From assembly GCF_004402015.1 (NCBI RefSeq), contig NZ_SOPW01000003.1:204657-268656 (forward strand): DNA of 64,000 nucleotides, given 5' to 3'. Shown in pieces: positions 61,317-64,000 of this stretch (position 1 is its first letter; each line of letters opens with the position of its first letter). The notes beneath the pieces are model-generated. The model saw nothing but the letters and a program-made list of their open reading frames with translations, had not been told where the DNA came from and made no database searches. The stretch is from Filobacillus milosensis. Its GTDB lineage: Bacteria > Bacillota > Bacilli > Bacillales > Alkalibacillaceae. A program made the position numbers and the translations under genes.

Positions 61317-61353
61317 TTCAATAATTCCCATATAATCAGAATGTATATAATTG

Positions 61354-61387
61354 TACTTAAAGTAAATGGGGCAATTGTTGAAGAAGG
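61354..61387 (+). repeat. Array repeat R14
   Basis: TACTTAAAGTAAATGGGGC then AATTGTTGAAGAAGG. Confidence 0.9.
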
Positions 61388-61415
61388 AAATCTACATCAT
61401 AAAGGGAGGCAAAAT

Positions 61416-61796
61416 ATGAAACATCGATATTTTGTATTACCTATTGTTACTACAACAATTTTGGTATTGATTGGGATTGTATTCTTTCATTGGTTAAACC
61501 AGCCAATAAAGGGTAATGACTTTACTAAAATGACGATTTATATGAACTGGGATAATGAAGGACCATTCGTAATTACTGATAAAGATGTTATAGAGAGCTG
61601 CATTAAGAAAATCAATTCGAGTCCAAAAAAGGATATAACTAAAATCGCATTTGAACAAGGACCTGATGGAAGAATTATCTTTGAAGGAAAGAAAACTGTT
61701 GAAGTTAAAGTTTTTAGCTATGGTGGTAATGTAGTTACAGATAAACATCTTATCAATACTGGCTTTAATCTTGAAAATATAATTACAAAAGAATAG
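61416..61796 (+). CDS. Membrane-anchored exported protein, unknown function
   Basis: A 126-residue protein with one TM helix (VTTTILVLIGIVFFHWL, residues 11-27) and an outside domain with MTIYMNWDNEGPFVITDKDVIESCIKKINSS, which resembles the small YfjS/YhfM-like exported domains that read out a pair of strands and a helix, though not securely. AAAGGGAGGCAAAAT precedes ATG 61416. Function unknown. The next gene lies about 30 nt downstream. Confidence 0.7.
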   Translation: MKHRYFVLPIVTTTILVLIGIVFFHWLNQPIKGNDFTKMTIYMNWDNEGPFVITDKDVIESCIKKINSSPKKDITKIAFEQGPDGRIIFEGKKTVEVKVFSYGGNVVTDKHLINTGFNLENIITKE

Positions 61797-61825
61797 CCTT
61801 CTTCAAGTAAATGGAGTTGAAAACA

Positions 61826-62440
61826 ATGAAATATAATGAATTTATTAACCTTGATAACTGGATAGGTGGTTTCTACGAGCTATCTATTGAATTTCACCCA
61901 GTTGGAGACGACAAGAGATTGAACGATGCACTTAAATCACTAGAAAAAAGTAATGTTATAAATGGGATATGGAAAGAACAAGAAGATTATCAAAAGAAAC
62001 GAGTTTCATTACCGATAGAAATTGAAGAAGATAGTGTGAATCAATATTATGGAACACTTCTTATTTCTGATGGAAATACTTTGCCTTGTGTTATTACTAT
62101 CATTAGAGTTGATGTTGAGTCTGATTGGTTGGATGTATCTATACCACAGGCTGCGTTTGAAAAAGCATATCCTTATAAATATCCCCTAACTGAAAATCTA
62201 AATCCTTGGTTAAATGAAGTAGCTGAAACCTTTATTAAGTTGGCAGAAATCATATATGAACAATCCCCTTTTGATTTAGCAATGATCGGTGAGGAAATAT
62301 CGGGTTATACGAATCAAGAAGATATAACACTGGAACAATTAAAGAAATCAACTTTTATCATACCGATAGTTCTTCAAAAACGACTTGAAACCCAAGAACA
62401 AGGAGAAGCACTTTCGAATGAGCTAAAGTTGTTCCGTTAA
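61826..62440 (+). CDS. Soluble protein, unknown function
   Basis: A 204-residue protein (NEFINLDNWIGGFYELSIEF at the start). It contains WLNEVAETFIKLAEIIYEQSPFDLAMIGEEISG in the C-terminal half, a segment I have seen only in uncharacterised Firmicute proteins. No TM segment. The RBS ATGGAGTTG is inside a sequence (AAGTAAATGGAGTTGAA) that resembles a shortened array repeat. R16 follows. Confidence 0.65.
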   Translation: MKYNEFINLDNWIGGFYELSIEFHPVGDDKRLNDALKSLEKSNVINGIWKEQEDYQKKRVSLPIEIEEDSVNQYYGTLLISDGNTLPCVITIIRVDVESDWLDVSIPQAAFEKAYPYKYPLTENLNPWLNEVAETFIKLAEIIYEQSPFDLAMIGEEISGYTNQEDITLEQLKKSTFIIPIVLQKRLETQEQGEALSNELKLFR

Positions 62441-62490
62441 TGCTTTTTTCCTTTTCTAATACAATTACCCTTACGAAAAACAGCATATGT

Positions 62491-62528
62491 CTTATTAAAT
62501 TAACGGGGGCTTTAATTAAATAATTGAT
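62491..62528 (+). repeat. Array repeat R16
   Basis: CTTATTAAATTAACGGGGGC then TTTAATTAAATAATTGAT. Confidence 0.85.
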
Positions 62529-62557
62529 AAACGTTTTTCAGATGAGGAGGAAGTTAA

Positions 62558-62839
62558 ATGTTCGAACTTGTTGGGATGTTTTCATTTATTATATTACTAT
62601 TAATCGTAATTGCTTTTTTCTTTTTCAGCTCTGTCAAATTTATAGAACCAACTACAACACAAATGCAACTTTTCGGTATTCATTTAACACTATTTGGTGG
62701 ACTCTTGTTACTTAAAAACCTATTGTGGACAGGTTTTTTAATTATGATATTAGGATTATTTATCGGTGTATATGCCAGTTTTAAAGATAATGATTCAGTT
62801 AATCAAGTTGAAGAGAATACAAATCAGATAAGTGGCTAG
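62558..62839 (+). CDS. Small membrane protein, unknown function
   Basis: A 93-residue protein with two or three TM helices (MFSFIILLLIVIAFFFFSSV, HLTLFGGLLLLKNLLW, FLIMILGLFIGVYASF) and a polar tail. GAGGAGGAAGTTAA precedes ATG. No family assigned. Flanked by R16 and R17. Confidence 0.7.
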   Translation: MFELVGMFSFIILLLIVIAFFFFSSVKFIEPTTTQMQLFGIHLTLFGGLLLLKNLLWTGFLIMILGLFIGVYASFKDNDSVNQVEENTNQISG

Positions 62840-62843
62840 ATAT

Positions 62844-62876
62844 TGTTCAACTATAGGGGGCAATAGTTGAAGATGG
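62844..62876 (+). repeat. Array repeat R17
   Basis: TTGTTCAACTATAGGGGGC then AATAGTTGAAGATGG. Confidence 0.85.
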
Positions 62877-62923
62877 GTATTTTGCTTGTTTCGTAGGCGT
62901 ATTATTAAAGGGGGAAATTATTT

Positions 62924-63202
62924 ATGAGTAAAAATTTTCAATCTTTATCCATTATAATTTTAGGGTTGTGTATTCTTGGCGGGAGTTGGTTTATCTCTCA
63001 ATCATTAATTCCCAATCAAGAAATAGAAATAAAGACACAACAAGAAGAACAGTTTAGATATGAATTTTTATCTCCAAATGAAAATAATATCATCATATTT
63101 GATAAGCAGACTGGTGATTATTGGAGAAAATTTATTGCATCAAATGAAGGACCAAGTAATTGGGAGAAGCAAGACACACCTGTTTCTACTATTTCAGAAT
63201 AA
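62924..63202 (+). CDS. Signal-anchored small protein, unknown function
   Basis: A 92-residue protein with one N-terminal TM helix (SIIILGLCILGGSWFISQSL) and a short outside part that contains YEFLSPNENNIIIFDKQTGDYWRKFI. The DKQTGDYWR segment is the pattern of small Firmicute exported proteins that I cannot name. AAAGGGGGAAATTATTT precedes ATG. Flanked by R17 and R18. Confidence 0.72.
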   Translation: MSKNFQSLSIIILGLCILGGSWFISQSLIPNQEIEIKTQQEEQFRYEFLSPNENNIIIFDKQTGDYWRKFIASNEGPSNWEKQDTPVSTISE

Positions 63203-63207
63203 CGCAA

Positions 63208-63244
63208 CATAACATTAAGCTATATGGGGCAAGAGTGGAACAAC
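63208..63244 (+). repeat. Array repeat R18
   Basis: CATAACATTAAGCTATATGG then GGCAAGAGTGGAACAAC. Confidence 0.72.
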
Positions 63245-63265
63245 ATTGAGTATGAGGGGGCATTT

Positions 63266-63505
63266 ATGAAAAAAGTATTACTATCTTTTGTAGGCGGACT
63301 ATTAATTGGAGGTATAATCTCATACTTATTCCTGGATAACAATGATTCAAATTATGAAATTAGAAATTATTATGGAATCGATTCTAAGCAAGTTAAAGAA
63401 TGGGATTTTGAATTTATCTTTAATTCAGGGATTATAATAGCTGGAATATCTTTTATAATCTATTTAGTTTGGACATTTATTGAAAAGAAAACAAAGCATT
63501 TATAA
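63266..63505 (+). CDS. Small two-helix membrane protein, unknown function
   Basis: A 79-residue protein with two TM helices (LLSFVGGLLIGGIISYLFL, IIIAGISFIIYLVWTFI) and a 25-residue polar loop (NNDSNYEIRNYYGIDSKQV). GAGGGGGCATTT supports ATG 63266; the upstream frame from 63224 would read through the repeat R18. Flanked by R18 and R19. Confidence 0.7.
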   Translation: MKKVLLSFVGGLLIGGIISYLFLDNNDSNYEIRNYYGIDSKQVKEWDFEFIFNSGIIIAGISFIIYLVWTFIEKKTKHL

Positions 63506-63511
63506 TAATAT

Positions 63512-63570
63512 CTTATTAGGCTAACGGGAGCAATAGTTAAAGAAGGCGATCTACAATTTGATCGCTTTTT
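63512..63570 (+). repeat. Array repeat R19 with attached terminator
   Basis: CTTATTAGGCTAACGGGAGC then AATAGTTAAAGAAGG, followed by GCGATC...GATCGC and T5, a rho-independent terminator. Confidence 0.92.
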
Positions 63571-63597
63571 ATTTTGTCTAATAATTTTTTGGAATAT

Positions 63598-63608
63598 TAT
63601 GTTAACAT
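63598..63608 (+). promoter_or_regulatory. Extended -10 promoter, array type (P5)
   Basis: TATGTTAACAT within TTGGAATATTATGTTAACAT, as at P4. Confidence 0.55.
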
Positions 63609-63625
63609 TGAACTAGAAGATTTTG

Positions 63626-63655
63626 TGCTAACGGGGCAGTTTAGTTGAAGAAGAA
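63626..63655 (+). repeat. Array repeat R20
   Basis: TGCTAACGGGGCAGTTTAG then TTGAAGAAGAA. Confidence 0.9.
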
Positions 63656-63702
63656 TTAAGGGTGTTGTTAAGCAAAAAAATACATAAATATAAGGTGAAA
63701 AA

Positions 63703-64000
63703 ATGTTAAAAATTTCAACAGATAGATTAATAATTAGAGATCATATTGAAGAAGATCTTTATCCGATGCATGAATTACTATCTAGCCGAAAAGAAATGTA
63801 TTATTTACCTGAATTAAGAACAACCAGCATCGAAGTAATAAATCAAAATTTACAGGTTGCAATAAATGAATCAAAAACGAATAAAAGAAGCAAATTCTTT
63901 TTTGCCATTATCGATAAAAATACAGGAGATTATATTGGTGAAATAGGGTTTATAAGAAAGAGTAAAAGTATCTTTGGGGATATAATGGAATTAGGATATT
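63703..64000 (+). CDS. GNAT acetyltransferase, RimJ/RimL type (5' part)
   Basis: The first 99 codons of a gene cut by the window end. ISTDRLIIRDHIEEDLYPMHELLSS and FFAIIDKNTGDYIGEIGFIRK are the N-terminal strands of a RimJ/RimL-like acetyltransferase; the acetyl-CoA loop is beyond the end. TAAGGTGAAAA precedes ATG. It shows that the array continues to the right of the window. Confidence 0.85.
   Translation, partial: MLKISTDRLIIRDHIEEDLYPMHELLSSRKEMYYLPELRTTSIEVINQNLQVAINESKTNKRSKFFFAIIDKNTGDYIGEIGFIRKSKSIFGDIMELGY

Noticed and set aside
46221..63655. Canonical integron with attC sites
   Set aside because: The repeats do not contain the RYYYAAC...GTTRRRY core pairs of attC, and the recombinase lacks the IntI-specific domain. 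I keep only the looser description of an integron-like array.
46221..63655. CRISPR array
   Set aside because: Repeats are separated by genes of very different length, vary in sequence, and no cas genes are present.

Overview
This window comes from an AT-rich, Gram-positive, probably endospore-forming member of the Bacillaceae. The support is a set of recognisable Bacillus-type genes (ung, a fused two-GTPase dynamin of the DynA type, a Bacillus-type ferredoxin, YqfQ/VrrA-like, DUF1360, DUF1292, DUF2512, DUF421, SleB-like hydrolase, PBP with an MecA-type N-terminal domain), strong AGGAGG-type ribosome binding sites, frequent TTG/GTG starts, and a T-box leader. I cannot name the species. No rRNA, tRNA, CRISPR array or replication origin was seen.

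Bases 1-36000 are mostly ordinary chromosome. They hold DNA repair (ung), methionine sulfoxide repair (msrAB fusion and a second msrA), a ferredoxin, a diguanylate cyclase overlapping a dynamin, an S9 peptidase, PBP/lipid/phosphodiester enzymes, a YwrO-type quinone reductase that appears to start with ATT, SOD, a potassium channel, an orphan Flp-type pilin, an orphan pair of peptide ABC permeases, a T-box-controlled second methionyl-tRNA synthetase, and several small Bacillaceae families. Two GC-rich intergenic repeats and a 43-bp tandem duplication lie at 2.5-3.9 kb.

Bases 36.4-39.2 kb form a sulfur operon: rhodanese lipoprotein, small rhodanese, TusA-like carrier and YeeE/YedE transporter, likely for thiosulfate uptake and sulfane-sulfur relay.

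Bases 39.9-44.9 kb form a redox cluster: flavodoxin-fold reductase, a small membrane protein, a Crp/Fnr regulator, OsmC (with a fresh 27-bp in-frame duplication), a glutaredoxin-like CxxC protein, an AhpD/peroxidase-related protein and an Old Yellow Enzyme. Two identical 16-bp palindromes of the Crp/Fnr form (TGTAA-N6-TTACA) sit in the promoters on either side of the regulator gene. The AhpD-like gene has an in-frame UGA exactly at the second position of its CxxC active site, directly followed by a good bacterial SECIS-like hairpin. I read it as a selenoprotein (CxxU), which makes it the most interesting single gene here.

From 46.2 kb to the right end lies an accessory array. About 25 small genes, all on the + strand (lipoproteins, single-pass exported proteins, GNAT acetyltransferases, a nucleotidyltransferase, a beta-lactamase-fold protein, PaiB, an HtrA-like protease), are separated by at least 19 copies of one conserved, always co-oriented intergenic repeat. 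The core resembles CTAAC-GGGGGC-(A/G)TTAGTTGAAGAAGG. A single tyrosine recombinase gene on the opposite strand lies inside the array. Some units also share a terminator and an extended -10 promoter block. The layout resembles an integron-like cassette array, but the repeats do not match canonical attC and the link to the recombinase is inference.
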